Shown here piece after piece: positions 9,901 to 17,544 of a stretch of 64,000 bases of DNA. Each line of letters opens with the position of its first letter. Within the stretch, counting starts at the first letter, position 1. The notes under the pieces are model-generated. The model was not told the origin of the DNA and did not search any database. It saw only the letters and a program-made list of their open reading frames with translations. Origin of the DNA: JACVRW01 sp963803085 (GTDB lineage: Bacteria; Actinomycetota; Thermoleophilia; Solirubrobacterales; Thermoleophilaceae); assembly GCA_963803085.1 (NCBI GenBank), contig CAWDLE010000021.1:1-64000 (forward strand). The letters are read 5' to 3'. The translations under genes and the position numbers were made by a program.

Positions 9901-10022
9901 GTCACGAGATCGAGCACCCCATGGCCATCGTGATCCTCGGCGGCCTTGCGACCGCCACGCTGCTCAATCTGTTCGTCTTGCCTTCCCTCTACCTGCGCTT
10001 CGGGAAGCCTGCCGCTCGCTGA
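6924..10022 (+). CDS. CzcA/CusA-type RND efflux permease (second copy)
   Basis: A second complete RND permease of 1032 residues. Its opening (VDVFPEFAPPRVEIQTIA, then SSEEVEEFITVPMEEQLNGV) and the TM4 motif VVVDDAIIDVENIVRR near residue 410 place it in the CzcA/CusA branch. It closes with NLFVLPSLYLRFG. It is clearly paralogous to the first permease. The ATG overlaps the upstream TGA by one base (TGATG); a GTG one codon earlier is possible. Two different permeases in one operon with one tiny lipoprotein suggest a hetero-oligomeric pump, as in MdtBC, but that is inference. Its 3' end overlaps a small convergent gene by 59 bases. Confidence 0.9.
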   Translation: MRWVVSRSLRFRWLVLFGATAAMAFGLSQVPSAKVDVFPEFAPPRVEIQTIALGNSSEEVEEFITVPMEEQLNGVPGLEELRSKSVAQLSAIQLIFERGTDELNARQAVAERIAQLTPSLPTWASPPFMMPSLSATSRILKIGLASDELNGMEMSAIAYWKIRQRLLRVPGVATVDIYGERLQQRHVQVDPARLSEHGISLERVMESTADAVDAGVLQYTENFAPGTGGFVESGGQRMNVRHVQAITGPRQLAEVPVVSTTGAVTRLADLGRVREDHQPVWGEGVVNGGGGLLLIVHKYRGANTLEVTDGVERAVDQMRPGLPGLEIDTTIFRPATFIEQSIDNLTTALLLGVALVILIIVAFLLEWRTAFISLIAIPLSLTSAVAVLELGDRSINVMVLAGLVVAIGVVVDDAIIDVENIVRRLRQAREGDSKASTFRVVLDASVEVRSAITYATVINVVAIVPVFLLQGLSGSFFQPLVLSYGLAVLVSMLVALTVTPALCLLMLSRGHLRRGDSPLLRVLKRGYTAVLARIIRRPSPSIVAAGALTLAGLLIYPTLGSQLLPNFKERDFLMHWLTEPATSASEEKRISIRACRDLREVPGVRNCGSHIGQALLSDEIYGVYFGENWISVDEDVDYDQTLDAVHRTVEGYPGLYRDVQTYLRERIKEVLTGTSESIVVRIFGPDLTVLREKADEIAKRIAEVDGVIDAHADFAEDLPHVEVELDLAAARGHGLKPGDVRRQSSTLLASEEVGDIFIAGKAHDVHVWSVPSARDSLTDVQRLPIGTPNGGHVRLEQIADVRVAPTPNHIERELQSRRIDVGANVEGRDLASVVDDVEDRVEGVKFPREYHAKVVGESTELNAAQDRLLVFGIAAALAILLLLHAAFGSLRLALLTFLLLPMALVGGALAVWLGDGVLSLGSLVGFLTVFGIAARNGILMISHFQHLERNEGEAFGPGLVLRGASERLAPILMTASATALALVPLAVAGAIPGHEIEHPMAIVILGGLATATLLNLFVLPSLYLRFGKPAAR

Positions 10023-10224
10023 GGAGGATCCGGCGGGCCAGCCTTCCGGCGAGCTCGTCGAAGTACTCCGCGACCGTGGCGTCGGTGCCGACGGCCAGCA
10101 GGGCGTCGTCCATCGCCCCCCATGTGGCCGCCTCGCTCAGGCCGAAGCGACGCGCGCTCTCGAGGATCGACTGCACCGTGGTGCTTGGGATCTCATGCGG
10201 CCCCATCGGTTGTAGGTTCCCCAT
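9964..10224 (-). CDS. Hypothetical 86-residue protein
   Basis: I do not recognise this protein. It has a helical composition (QSILESARRFGLSEAATWGAMDDALLAVG and TVAEYFDELAGRLARRILLSER) and a basic tail. The amino-acid usage looks protein-like, while the tail overlaps the end of the RND permease on the other strand. It lies on the far side of a strong hairpin from the betaine importer and is not part of that operon. Support is codon pattern only. Confidence 0.45.
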   Translation of the reverse strand: MGNLQPMGPHEIPSTTVQSILESARRFGLSEAATWGAMDDALLAVGTDATVAEYFDELAGRLARRILLSERQASRSAGRGKARRTD

Positions 10225-10251
10225 GCTTCATGAAATGAACATGAGAACGCG

Positions 10252-10280
10252 GAGGAGCCCCGCTTTCGGCGGGGCTCCTC
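10252..10280 (-). terminator. Hairpin terminator of the betaine importer operon
   Basis: A perfect 12-bp stem, GAGGAGCCCCGC with GCGGGGCTCCTC around TTTCG, lies 25 bases past the stop of the substrate-binding protein gene on the minus strand. It is the strongest simple hairpin in this part of the window and should end that transcript. Being symmetrical, it could also act on plus-strand transcripts reading out of the RND operon. Confidence 0.75.
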
Positions 10281-10304
10281 GAAACGGCGGGTGTGACTAG
10301 CGGC

Positions 10305-11318
10305 CTACTGCAGCCACGCGTCGACCTTGTCCTGGTTGTCCTTCACCCAGTCGGCCCCGGCCTCCTCGGGATCCTGCTTGTCGCCGGCGATCGCCTTCGC
10401 GACGAGCTCCTGATCCTCGTTGGTCAGCTTCATCTTCTTCAGCATGTCGTACGCCGGTGAGCCGCTGTCCGCGAACTTCTTCGAGAACAGCTTGTTGATC
10501 ACCGTGATGTCGTACGCGCACTTGTACTGGTTGGGGTCGCCGCCCTCCTTCGCGTCGTCCTTGCAGTCCTTGTTCGCGTCGGTACGCGGCGGCAGCATCA
10601 CCTCCGCCAGGTCGTACTGCTGGTTGAGGTACTGCGGCGTGTACCAGTAGAAGATCACCGGCTCCTGCTGCTTGTAGAGCTGGCTCCAGCGCGCCACCTG
10701 TGCCGGCTCGGCGCCGGCGGTCACGTGCTTGAAGTTCAGCCCGAGAGCCTCGATCAGCTCCTTGTCCTTCTGGACGTAGGAGGGGTCGCCTCCGAGGAAC
10801 ATGCCCTGGTCGCCGGACTCGGCGGTCTTGAACAGGTCCTCCTTGCCCTTCAGGCCCTCCCAGCTCTTGAACTCGGGATGCTCGTCCATCAGGTACTTGG
10901 GGATGAACCAGCCGATGTGGCCCTCGACTCCGAGCGGCCCACCCTGGACGACCTTGCCGGCCTTGTCGATGTACTTCGCGTACTCGTCCGTGTGCTGCCA
11001 GTCCTCGAGCACGGCGTCGATCTTGCCGTCCGCCATGGCCTGGAAGACCGGGATCTCGGCGATCTTGGTCACCTCGACCGAGCAGCCGAGCTGGTCCTCG
11101 AGTACGGCCTTGGCGATGTACGTGTTGGCCGTCGATCCTGCCCAGGCCTGCTCGTTCAGCACGACCTTTCCGCAGTCCTTGCCGGATGAAGCGCTGCTTC
11201 CGCTCTCCGACGCACTGTCGTCCTTCTTCTCACCGCAGGCCGCCACGGACAGCGCGAGTACAAGCGCCATCACGACCGCCCACATGCGCTTAGCGCGCAA
11301 TCTCGGGTGCGTAATCAA
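10305..11318 (-). CDS. Glycine betaine/proline ABC transporter substrate-binding lipoprotein
   Basis: The 337-residue product has a lipoprotein signal peptide (ALVLALSVAAC, lipidated Cys at residue 28). The mature part is an OpuAC/ProX-type binding protein (VVLNEQAWAGSTANTYIAKAV near the start, EPVIFYWYTPQYL later). It should deliver quaternary amines such as glycine betaine, choline or dimethylsulfoniopropionate to the permease encoded just upstream. Its start overlaps the permease stop by four bases. It is the last gene of the importer operon and is followed by a hairpin terminator. The exact ligand is not readable from sequence. Confidence 0.9.
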   Translation of the reverse strand: MITHPRLRAKRMWAVVMALVLALSVAACGEKKDDSASESGSSASSGKDCGKVVLNEQAWAGSTANTYIAKAVLEDQLGCSVEVTKIAEIPVFQAMADGKIDAVLEDWQHTDEYAKYIDKAGKVVQGGPLGVEGHIGWFIPKYLMDEHPEFKSWEGLKGKEDLFKTAESGDQGMFLGGDPSYVQKDKELIEALGLNFKHVTAGAEPAQVARWSQLYKQQEPVIFYWYTPQYLNQQYDLAEVMLPPRTDANKDCKDDAKEGGDPNQYKCAYDITVINKLFSKKFADSGSPAYDMLKKMKLTNEDQELVAKAIAGDKQDPEEAGADWVKDNQDKVDAWLQ

Positions 11319-13381
11319 ACTGCCCCTCCTCCTGGTTGCACTTGTCGTCTCTTCCTGCCCAAGCCGAACAGCGGGCCGCGGCTCGAACGCTCGGGGTTTG
11401 TCGCGCGCTGGCCCTGAGTGACTCGGTCGAGCGCGATACCCAGCGCGAGGATGGCGAGCGACGCGATGACGCCCTCGCCGAACTCATTGCGCTGCAGCCC
11501 GCGCGCCACCATGTCGCCCAGTGCGCCGGATCCCACGAGTCCTCCGATCACGACGACGGCCAGGACCATGATGATGCCCTGGTTCACGCCGAGCATGATG
11601 CTCTCGCGGGCCAGCGGAACCTTGACCTTTGCCAGCACCTGCATGCGTGATGCGCCGAAGGCCTGAGCGGCCTCCACGGCGGCCGGCGGCACGCCGCGGA
11701 TACCGGCCGTCACAAGTCGGATGATCACGGGGATCGCGTACAGCACGGACGCGACCACGCCGGGCACCCGAGACACGGGCATCAGATAGATGAACGGGAT
11801 GATGTAAACGAGCTGGGGGAGCGTCTGCAGCGTGTCGAGTATGGGCCGCAGCACCTTCTCCACCCGCTCGCTCTCAGCCGCCCAGATCCCAATGGCCACT
11901 CCGATCACGACCGCGATGGCGGTGGCCACGAGCACCTGGGAGGCGGTGTCCATGCCCGGGTCCCAGACGCCCATGACGCCGATCGCGGCGAGCATCAGGA
12001 GCGCCGTGACGGCCGGGCGCATCCCGCTCAGCACGAAGGCGATCAGGGTGAGGCCGCCGAGGGTCACGAACCAGGGCGACTCGACGAGCAGGAGGCGCAG
12101 CGGCTCGAGGAAGTTCGTCAGGATGAAGTTCCCGATCGGCTCGGTGATCTGGAAGATCAACGAGTTGGGGTCCTGCACGTAGTCGAGGCAGGACTGGATC
12201 CAGCCGAGGATCGTGTCCTGGATGTTCGCCTGGTAGACGGAGGTCGAGGTCTCGAACTCGTCCGGGTAGATGGCGTCGACTCCGAGGGCGCGTGCGATCA
12301 ACACGATCGCGGCGATCGCGCCGAAGGTGGCGAGTGTGATCTTGCGCTCACGCTTGCGCCCCTCGTCGGTGAGCTGGCGCCGCGCCGGGTCGGTGCGCTC
12401 GGCTATCGCCTGCGTAGAGCGGTCGAGCGCGATCGCCATGATCACGATCGCGATGCCGGCGAGCAGCGCGAGCGCTGCGTTCGAGTAGAGGCCGTTGGTG
12501 ACAACGTCGCCGAGGCCCCTCCCGCCGATCAGGCCGGCGATGACCACGAGCGAGAGCGCGAACATGATCGTCTGGTTCACGGCCAGCAGCATCTGGCGGC
12601 GCGCAAGGGGGAGCTGGACCTTGAACAGCGTCTGAGACTTCGTCGCGCCGAAGGCCTGCGAAGCCTCTACCGATTCTGCTGTGACGCCTCGCACGCCCAG
12701 CGCGGTGATGCGGACCGCTGGGGGGATCGCGTAGATGAGGGTGCAGATCACCGCGGCGGCCGGCCCGACCGAGAACAGGATCACGATCGGCATGAGGTAC
12801 GCGAAGGCGGGAACGATCTGCATCGCGTCCAGACCTGGCGTGATTGCGCGGTGGAAGCGGTCGTTGCGCCCGGCGTAGACGCCGATGGGCACGCCGATCG
12901 CGAGCGAGAGCAGCACCGCCGCCGTCATCAGCGCCAGCGTCTGGATGCTCTCCTCCCAGAGGCCCATGAGCGCGAACGACACGAAGGCGCCGAACACGAT
13001 CAGCCCGGCGCGCCAGCCGCCGAAGCGCCAGACGAACAGCGTGCTGGCCGCGATGATGCCGACCCAGGTGAGCCACTCGAAGAAGTCGAGCAGCGCGGTC
13101 ACGAGCCAGTCGGCGAGCGCGCGGAAGCCGTCGAGGATCGCGAAGAAGATGTTCGGGTTCTCCGCGGTGCGCTGCTCCAGCAGCCAGTCCTGCGCCTTGT
13201 CGATCTCGCTGGGCAGCTGATGCCAGATCAGCGAGTCTGGCCATGGATAGTCGCCCTTCCACAGGAAGTAGGCGATGACCATGCCGAGGACGATGAAGCC
13301 GACCTGCGCGGGTCGGCTGCGCCAGCGGGCGGATGGTGCCGCGAACGCCGGGGCCCTGACCCTGCCGGTAGCTACCGCCAC
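11315..13381 (-). CDS. Glycine betaine ABC transporter permease, two fused permease units
   Basis: At 688 residues this is twice the normal ProW length and contains two complete BPD_transp_1 units in tandem. Each has its own EAA-type loop contacting the ATPase: AFGATKSQTLFKVQLPLA in the first half and AFGASRMQVLAKVKVPLA in the second. A joined pair would form the whole membrane channel in one chain. An amino-terminal helix and a soluble segment (WHQLPSEIDKAQDWLLEQR) precede the first unit. It sits between ATPase and binding-protein genes with a one-base gap and a four-base overlap. Fused permeases of this type occur in actinobacterial betaine importers. Confidence 0.9.
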   Translation of the reverse strand: MAVATGRVRAPAFAAPSARWRSRPAQVGFIVLGMVIAYFLWKGDYPWPDSLIWHQLPSEIDKAQDWLLEQRTAENPNIFFAILDGFRALADWLVTALLDFFEWLTWVGIIAASTLFVWRFGGWRAGLIVFGAFVSFALMGLWEESIQTLALMTAAVLLSLAIGVPIGVYAGRNDRFHRAITPGLDAMQIVPAFAYLMPIVILFSVGPAAAVICTLIYAIPPAVRITALGVRGVTAESVEASQAFGATKSQTLFKVQLPLARRQMLLAVNQTIMFALSLVVIAGLIGGRGLGDVVTNGLYSNAALALLAGIAIVIMAIALDRSTQAIAERTDPARRQLTDEGRKRERKITLATFGAIAAIVLIARALGVDAIYPDEFETSTSVYQANIQDTILGWIQSCLDYVQDPNSLIFQITEPIGNFILTNFLEPLRLLLVESPWFVTLGGLTLIAFVLSGMRPAVTALLMLAAIGVMGVWDPGMDTASQVLVATAIAVVIGVAIGIWAAESERVEKVLRPILDTLQTLPQLVYIIPFIYLMPVSRVPGVVASVLYAIPVIIRLVTAGIRGVPPAAVEAAQAFGASRMQVLAKVKVPLARESIMLGVNQGIIMVLAVVVIGGLVGSGALGDMVARGLQRNEFGEGVIASLAILALGIALDRVTQGQRATNPERSSRGPLFGLGRKRRQVQPGGGAV

Positions 13382-13382
13382 G

Positions 13383-14471
13383 CTATCCCCCGGGTTCGGC
13401 CATCGCGCGGAGGACCGCCACGCGGTCGACGACCCCCACCACGCGGCCGTCCTTGGTGGCTCGCACCGGCTTGTCGGTGGATGCCACGACCGGCACAGCG
13501 TCCTTGAGCGTGGTGGTCACGGGCAGCTCGGGTCCGTCGCTGGCCTCGCCGGGCTCCGCGTCGCGCATGATCCAGCGGAGGGTGAGCACGTGCGTGCGCG
13601 GGATGTCACGGATGAAGTTCTCGACGTACTCGTCGGCAGGCGACCCCACGAGCTCCTCCGGCGTGCCGAGCTGGACGATCGCGCCGTCGCGCATGATGGC
13701 GATGCGGTCGCCGAGCCGCAGGGCCTCGGGCAGGTCGTGGGTGATGAACAGCATGGTCTTGCCGGTCTCCGCCTGGAGCCGGATCACCTCGTCCTGCATG
13801 TCGCGGCGGATGAGGGGGTCGAGCGCGCTGAAAGGCTCGTCGTAGAGCATGAGCTCGGGGTCCACCGCGAAGGCGCGCGCAAGACCGACGCGCTGCTGCA
13901 TGCCGCCGGAGAGCTGAGCCGGGAAGGAGGTGGCCACGTCGTGGAGGCCCACCAGCTCGAGGATCTCGCTGGCCTTTGCCAGCCGCTCCGGCTTCGACAC
14001 GCCCTGGATCTCCAGCCCGAACGCCACGTTGTCGATCACGGTGCGGTGCGCGAGCAGGCCGAAGTGCTGGAAGACCATCGAGACCCTGTGGCGGCGCAGC
14101 TCGCGCAGCTCGCCGGCGTCCGCGCCCGTCACGTCCTGGTCGCAGATCGTGACCTTGCCGGCGGTGGGCTCGATCAGGCGGATCAGCGTGCGGACGAGCG
14201 TCGACTTACCGGAGCCTGACAGGCCCATGACCACGAATACCTCGCCGGGCCAGACGTCGATCGAGATGTCGCGTACCGCGACGACCGTGCCGTTCTTCTC
14301 GCGCAGCTCCGCGCGCGACAGGGCCTCGTCGGGAGTGCCGATCACCTTGTCGGCGTTCTTCCCGAACAGCTTCCAGACACCCTCGGCACGGAGCAGTGGG
14401 TCGCCGGTGCGATCAGTGGCCGGTGGTGCTTCTAGGGTCTCCACGGCGCCAGAGCCGTGCGAGTCGCTCAC
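13383..14471 (-). CDS. proV: Glycine betaine ABC transporter ATP-binding protein with CBS-like tail
   Basis: The 362-residue ATPase has a Walker A at residues 83-91 (GLSGSGKST), an ABC signature LSGGMQQR at 187-194 and Walker B LMLYDEP at 207-213. The last 100 residues (DIPRTHVLTLRWIMRD ... VVGVVDRVAVLRAMAEPGG) form a shortened CBS-like module, as in OpuAA/ProV, where it senses ionic strength. The start is GTG. Only seven bases separate it from the palindrome TGATATATCA, and no Shine-Dalgarno fits between them, so the transcript is probably leaderless and controlled at that site. Confidence 0.92.
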   Translation of the reverse strand: MSDSHGSGAVETLEAPPATDRTGDPLLRAEGVWKLFGKNADKVIGTPDEALSRAELREKNGTVVAVRDISIDVWPGEVFVVMGLSGSGKSTLVRTLIRLIEPTAGKVTICDQDVTGADAGELRELRRHRVSMVFQHFGLLAHRTVIDNVAFGLEIQGVSKPERLAKASEILELVGLHDVATSFPAQLSGGMQQRVGLARAFAVDPELMLYDEPFSALDPLIRRDMQDEVIRLQAETGKTMLFITHDLPEALRLGDRIAIMRDGAIVQLGTPEELVGSPADEYVENFIRDIPRTHVLTLRWIMRDAEPGEASDGPELPVTTTLKDAVPVVASTDKPVRATKDGRVVGVVDRVAVLRAMAEPGG

Positions 14472-14478
14472 GTCGCGA

Positions 14479-14488
14479 TGATATATCA
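14479..14488. promoter_or_regulatory. TGATATATCA operator / promoter of betaine importer
   Basis: This is an exact 10-bp palindrome, one of four identical copies in the window. Read on the minus strand it is followed by seven bases and then the GTG of the importer ATPase. The inner TGATATATC also fits an extended -10 element, so repressor binding would directly block the polymerase. The likely binder is the GntR/FCD regulator encoded 5.5 kb away, whose own upstream region has the same site. Confidence 0.75.
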
Positions 14489-14510
14489 GGCCGGGCGGCC
14501 CGCGCCAGCC

Positions 14511-14520
14511 CTGATATTAG
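14511..14520. promoter_or_regulatory. Degenerate CTGATATTAG operator-like site
   Basis: CTGATATTAG shares its first seven bases with the consensus CTGATATATCAG and lies 32 bases from the exact operator, over the stop codon of the aldehyde dehydrogenase gene. It could be a weak second site for cooperative binding, or chance. Support is sequence similarity only. Confidence 0.25.
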
Positions 14521-15956
14521 GCCTTGATTAGGACTGTCTGGAGCTCCGTGAGGGTGTCCATCGGGTAGCGCCCGCCCACGCGGCCGATCCCACTCTGCGA
14601 CCGCGCGCGGCCGCCCCACGGCAGGTGCGGTTCCCAGTAGTTGGTGGTCTCGTTGATGTTCACGAGCCCCATCGCGACCGAGTCGGCGTAGCGCATGCCT
14701 GCCGCGAGGTCGGCGGTGAAGATCGCCGCCATCAGCCCGTACGTCTGTGCATTCGTCTGCTCGATGGCATCCTCGAGCGAGCCGATGCCGACGATCGGCG
14801 CGATCGGCCCAAAGGTCTCCTGCGTGACCGCGATCGAATCGGGCGGCACGTCGTTCAGCACCGTCGGCTCCCAGTAGAGCGTGGTGGGGAAGCCCTTGGC
14901 GCGGCTGCCCCCGGTCACGACGGTCGCCCCCCGTTCGACGGCGTCGGCAACGTGCGCATCCATCTTCGCGGCACCGGGCTCGTTGTTCACCGGCCCCATG
15001 GTCGTCGCATCATCGAGCGGATCGCCCAGCCGCACCTCTCGCTCGACCTCGCTCGCGAGCAGGGAGACGAACTCGTCCCGAACGGCCTCGTGGACCAGGA
15101 TCCGCTCAGCCGCGGAACAGCTCTGCCCCGCGCCGAGGAAGGAGCCCACGCGGGCGGCTTCCGCCGCCGCCGCGAGGTCCGCGTCCTGGAGAACCACAAG
15201 CGGCCCGTTGCCTCCCATCTCCAGCAGCTGCGCCTTGCCGGCGGCCTGCCGCGAGACGATCAGCCCGGTCTCCGTCGAACCGGTGAATGCAACCGCGTGG
15301 GTCCCAGGGCTCGCCGCCAGCTCGTCGCCCACCTCTGGGCCTGGTCCAAGCACAAAGTTGAAAACGCCCGGGGGGAGGTCGGCCTCCGCTACGCACTCGG
15401 CGAGCAGGCCGGAGCACACCGCCGTCGAGGGCGCGGGGGTCCAGACGACGGTGTTGCCGCAGGCCAGCGCGGGCGCGAGTACCTCCGCCGGCATGGTGTA
15501 GGGCCAGTTCCACGGCGTGATGAGGCCGAGCACGCCGAGCGGGCGGCGCAACAGAAGCACGCGCCGTCCTGGGGCGGCGCTCTGCGGGATCGAGCCCTCC
15601 AAGCGCTTGCCGTCCTCGGCCGCCATGCGGAAGAACTCGACGAGCTCGCCCACCTCCACCTCGGCCTCGGCCTTCAGCGGCTTCCCCTGGTCGAGCGTGA
15701 GGACGCGCGCCAGCTCGTCGCTACGCCCCTCCATCACGTCGGCCACGCGATGGAGGAGAGCCCCGCGCTCGAAGCCGGTCCGCGCCCCCCACGCGGGGAA
15801 CGCCGCGTTCGCGGCGGCGATTGCAAGGCGCGCGTCCGCGCGGTCGCCCTCCGCGACCGGGCCGAGCGACTCCCCGGTGGCCGGGCTTACGGCCTCGACG
15901 GTGGCGCCGCTGGTCGCGTCGCGCCACTCGCCGTCGATGAACATCCGCGTCGTCAC
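14517..15956 (-). CDS. NAD(P)-dependent aldehyde dehydrogenase
   Basis: The 479-residue enzyme belongs to the ALDH superfamily. Visible features are the PWNWPYTMPAEVLAPALACGN stretch, the FTGSTETG cofactor loop, the general-base Glu in LLEMGGNGP and the catalytic Cys in GAGQSCSAAERI. It oxidises an aldehyde to the acid. Betaine aldehyde, succinate semialdehyde and an aminoaldehyde are all plausible given the adjoining permease and the betaine importer downstream. I chose the GTG whose GTGA overlaps the stop of the permease gene; an ATG four codons later (MFIDGEW) is the alternative. It is translationally coupled to the permease and lies 45 bases before the importer ATPase gene. Confidence 0.88.
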   Translation of the reverse strand: MTTRMFIDGEWRDATSGATVEAVSPATGESLGPVAEGDRADARLAIAAANAAFPAWGARTGFERGALLHRVADVMEGRSDELARVLTLDQGKPLKAEAEVEVGELVEFFRMAAEDGKRLEGSIPQSAAPGRRVLLLRRPLGVLGLITPWNWPYTMPAEVLAPALACGNTVVWTPAPSTAVCSGLLAECVAEADLPPGVFNFVLGPGPEVGDELAASPGTHAVAFTGSTETGLIVSRQAAGKAQLLEMGGNGPLVVLQDADLAAAAEAARVGSFLGAGQSCSAAERILVHEAVRDEFVSLLASEVEREVRLGDPLDDATTMGPVNNEPGAAKMDAHVADAVERGATVVTGGSRAKGFPTTLYWEPTVLNDVPPDSIAVTQETFGPIAPIVGIGSLEDAIEQTNAQTYGLMAAIFTADLAAGMRYADSVAMGLVNINETTNYWEPHLPWGGRARSQSGIGRVGGRYPMDTLTELQTVLIKA

Positions 15957-17509
15957 GGCGCCGAGTGGGGCACAGCTTCCGACGCCGACTGGAAGCGGTG
16001 CGACTCGAGCACGCCCGTCTTGTGCCGCTGCACGAACCAGTAGTAGGCGAGTCCGCCGAAGAACACCACGCCGATGAACAGAATCGCTCCGTACTGGAGG
16101 TACCAGTGGAACGGCGCGGTGGCGTTGTACACGTCCTTGCGCGGCCAGATCAGGTTCACCGCCATGAAGATGCCCCAGCTCACGGCGAGCACGTTGATGG
16201 GAAGGCCCCACTTCCCGAGCGTGAAGTAGCCCTTCTCCCTGGCGTCCTTCGGAGGCCACTCGCCCTTGAGCCGCTTGCGAAGCATGGGCAGCGTGACCAG
16301 CAGGTAGGCCATGTAGATCATGATGATCCCGATGCTGGTGATCACCGTGAAGATCTGCGACTGGCGGATGTTCACGACGAGGATCAGGATCGCCAGGACG
16401 CCCGTGATCACGGCCGGGACGATGGGTGTCTTCGTCTTCGGGTGGACCGTCGCGATCCGCTCGCCGCCGGGCAGGTTGTTGTCGCGCGCCATGGCAAAGG
16501 CCATTCGGATCGTTGCGGTGTGCACCGCCAGGCAGCAGACGGTCACCGCGATCGCAACGCAGATCAGGAAGATCTTGCCGACGGTGTCGCCCAACACGTC
16601 GAGGACGACGAACTGGAGCCCGCCCGAAGACTCGCCGATCTGGGGGGCATTGATGTCGCTCACGGACAGGATCGCGAACATCAGGATCAGACCGCCGAGT
16701 AGGAACGAGGCGATCACCGCGCGCATGATCGCCAGCGGTGCCGTGCGGCGCGGGTCCTTCGTCTCCTCGCCCAGTGAGCTGGCCGTGTCGAAGCCGTACA
16801 TCACGTAAGCGGACGCGAGCGAGGCCGCAAGGAACGCGCCGAAGTAGCCCCACTCATGGCCCGCGCCCGTGCCATGGGTCTCGAACAGCACGTCGGGGCC
16901 GCGCGTGATGTTGGCCCCGAGCAGGATGATCAGCAGCACCGCGGCGATCAGCTCGATGAAGACGCCGGTGCTGTTGATGCGTGCCATCAGCTTGACGCCA
17001 AGGGCGTTGATGACGGTCGTGAAGGTGATGAGCACGGTGCCGAGGATCACGGCATTCGCTGCGAAGTCGTACTTGCCGCTGCCGTCTCCGTAGATCTGGA
17101 ACCCGGACCAGATCTGCGGGAGCGTGAGCTGGTATGCGAGCGCGACCGCGGCGATGGTCACGATCGACGCCGTGAGCATCATCCAGCCGCCGAGCCAGGC
17201 GATCGTTCCACTCCCCATGCGCTTGGCCCAGTTGTAGATCGAGCCCGCCACCGGGAAGTTCGCGGCCAGCTCGGCAAAGCACAGCGCGACCATCAGCTGG
17301 CCGCTGAAGACAAGCGGCCAGGTCCACCAGTAGGCCGGGCCCCCGAATGCGAAGCCGAAGTAGAACAGCTGGAACGTGCCCGTCAGGATGGAGATGTAGC
17401 TGATGCCCGCCGCGAAACTCGCGAACCTGCCGATGCTGCGGTCGAGCTGCTGGTTGTAGCCGAAGTCCGCTACATCGTCGTGGTCTGCGCCTGCCGCTGT
17501 AGTCGCCAT
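15953..17509 (-). CDS. APC-family amino acid/amine permease
   Basis: The 518-residue membrane protein has about 12 helices. It begins DFGYNQQLDRSIGRFASFAAGISYISI and contains PVAGSIYNWAKRMG, which is the TM1-TM3 pattern of APC amino acid permeases of the GABA/choline type. A later stretch, MYGFDTASSLGEETKDPRR, is the conserved E-E-x-x-(D/N)-P loop. The carboxy-terminal tail is short and polar. I chose the ATG at MATTAAGADHDD because the upstream alternative reaches into the divergent gene. The stop overlaps the ALDH start. The pair probably imports and oxidises an amine or amino acid. The substrate is not determined. Confidence 0.85.
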   Translation of the reverse strand: MATTAAGADHDDVADFGYNQQLDRSIGRFASFAAGISYISILTGTFQLFYFGFAFGGPAYWWTWPLVFSGQLMVALCFAELAANFPVAGSIYNWAKRMGSGTIAWLGGWMMLTASIVTIAAVALAYQLTLPQIWSGFQIYGDGSGKYDFAANAVILGTVLITFTTVINALGVKLMARINSTGVFIELIAAVLLIILLGANITRGPDVLFETHGTGAGHEWGYFGAFLAASLASAYVMYGFDTASSLGEETKDPRRTAPLAIMRAVIASFLLGGLILMFAILSVSDINAPQIGESSGGLQFVVLDVLGDTVGKIFLICVAIAVTVCCLAVHTATIRMAFAMARDNNLPGGERIATVHPKTKTPIVPAVITGVLAILILVVNIRQSQIFTVITSIGIIMIYMAYLLVTLPMLRKRLKGEWPPKDAREKGYFTLGKWGLPINVLAVSWGIFMAVNLIWPRKDVYNATAPFHWYLQYGAILFIGVVFFGGLAYYWFVQRHKTGVLESHRFQSASEAVPHSAP

Positions 17510-17544
17510 GATGGCGAATATCGCAGTGCCGCCAGGACGAGTCA

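Noticed and set aside
15956..16853. Upstream extension of the aldehyde dehydrogenase frame
   Set aside because: Codons before the GTG at 15956 are Arg/His/Pro-rich shadow of the permease gene; ALDH homology starts at MFIDGEW.
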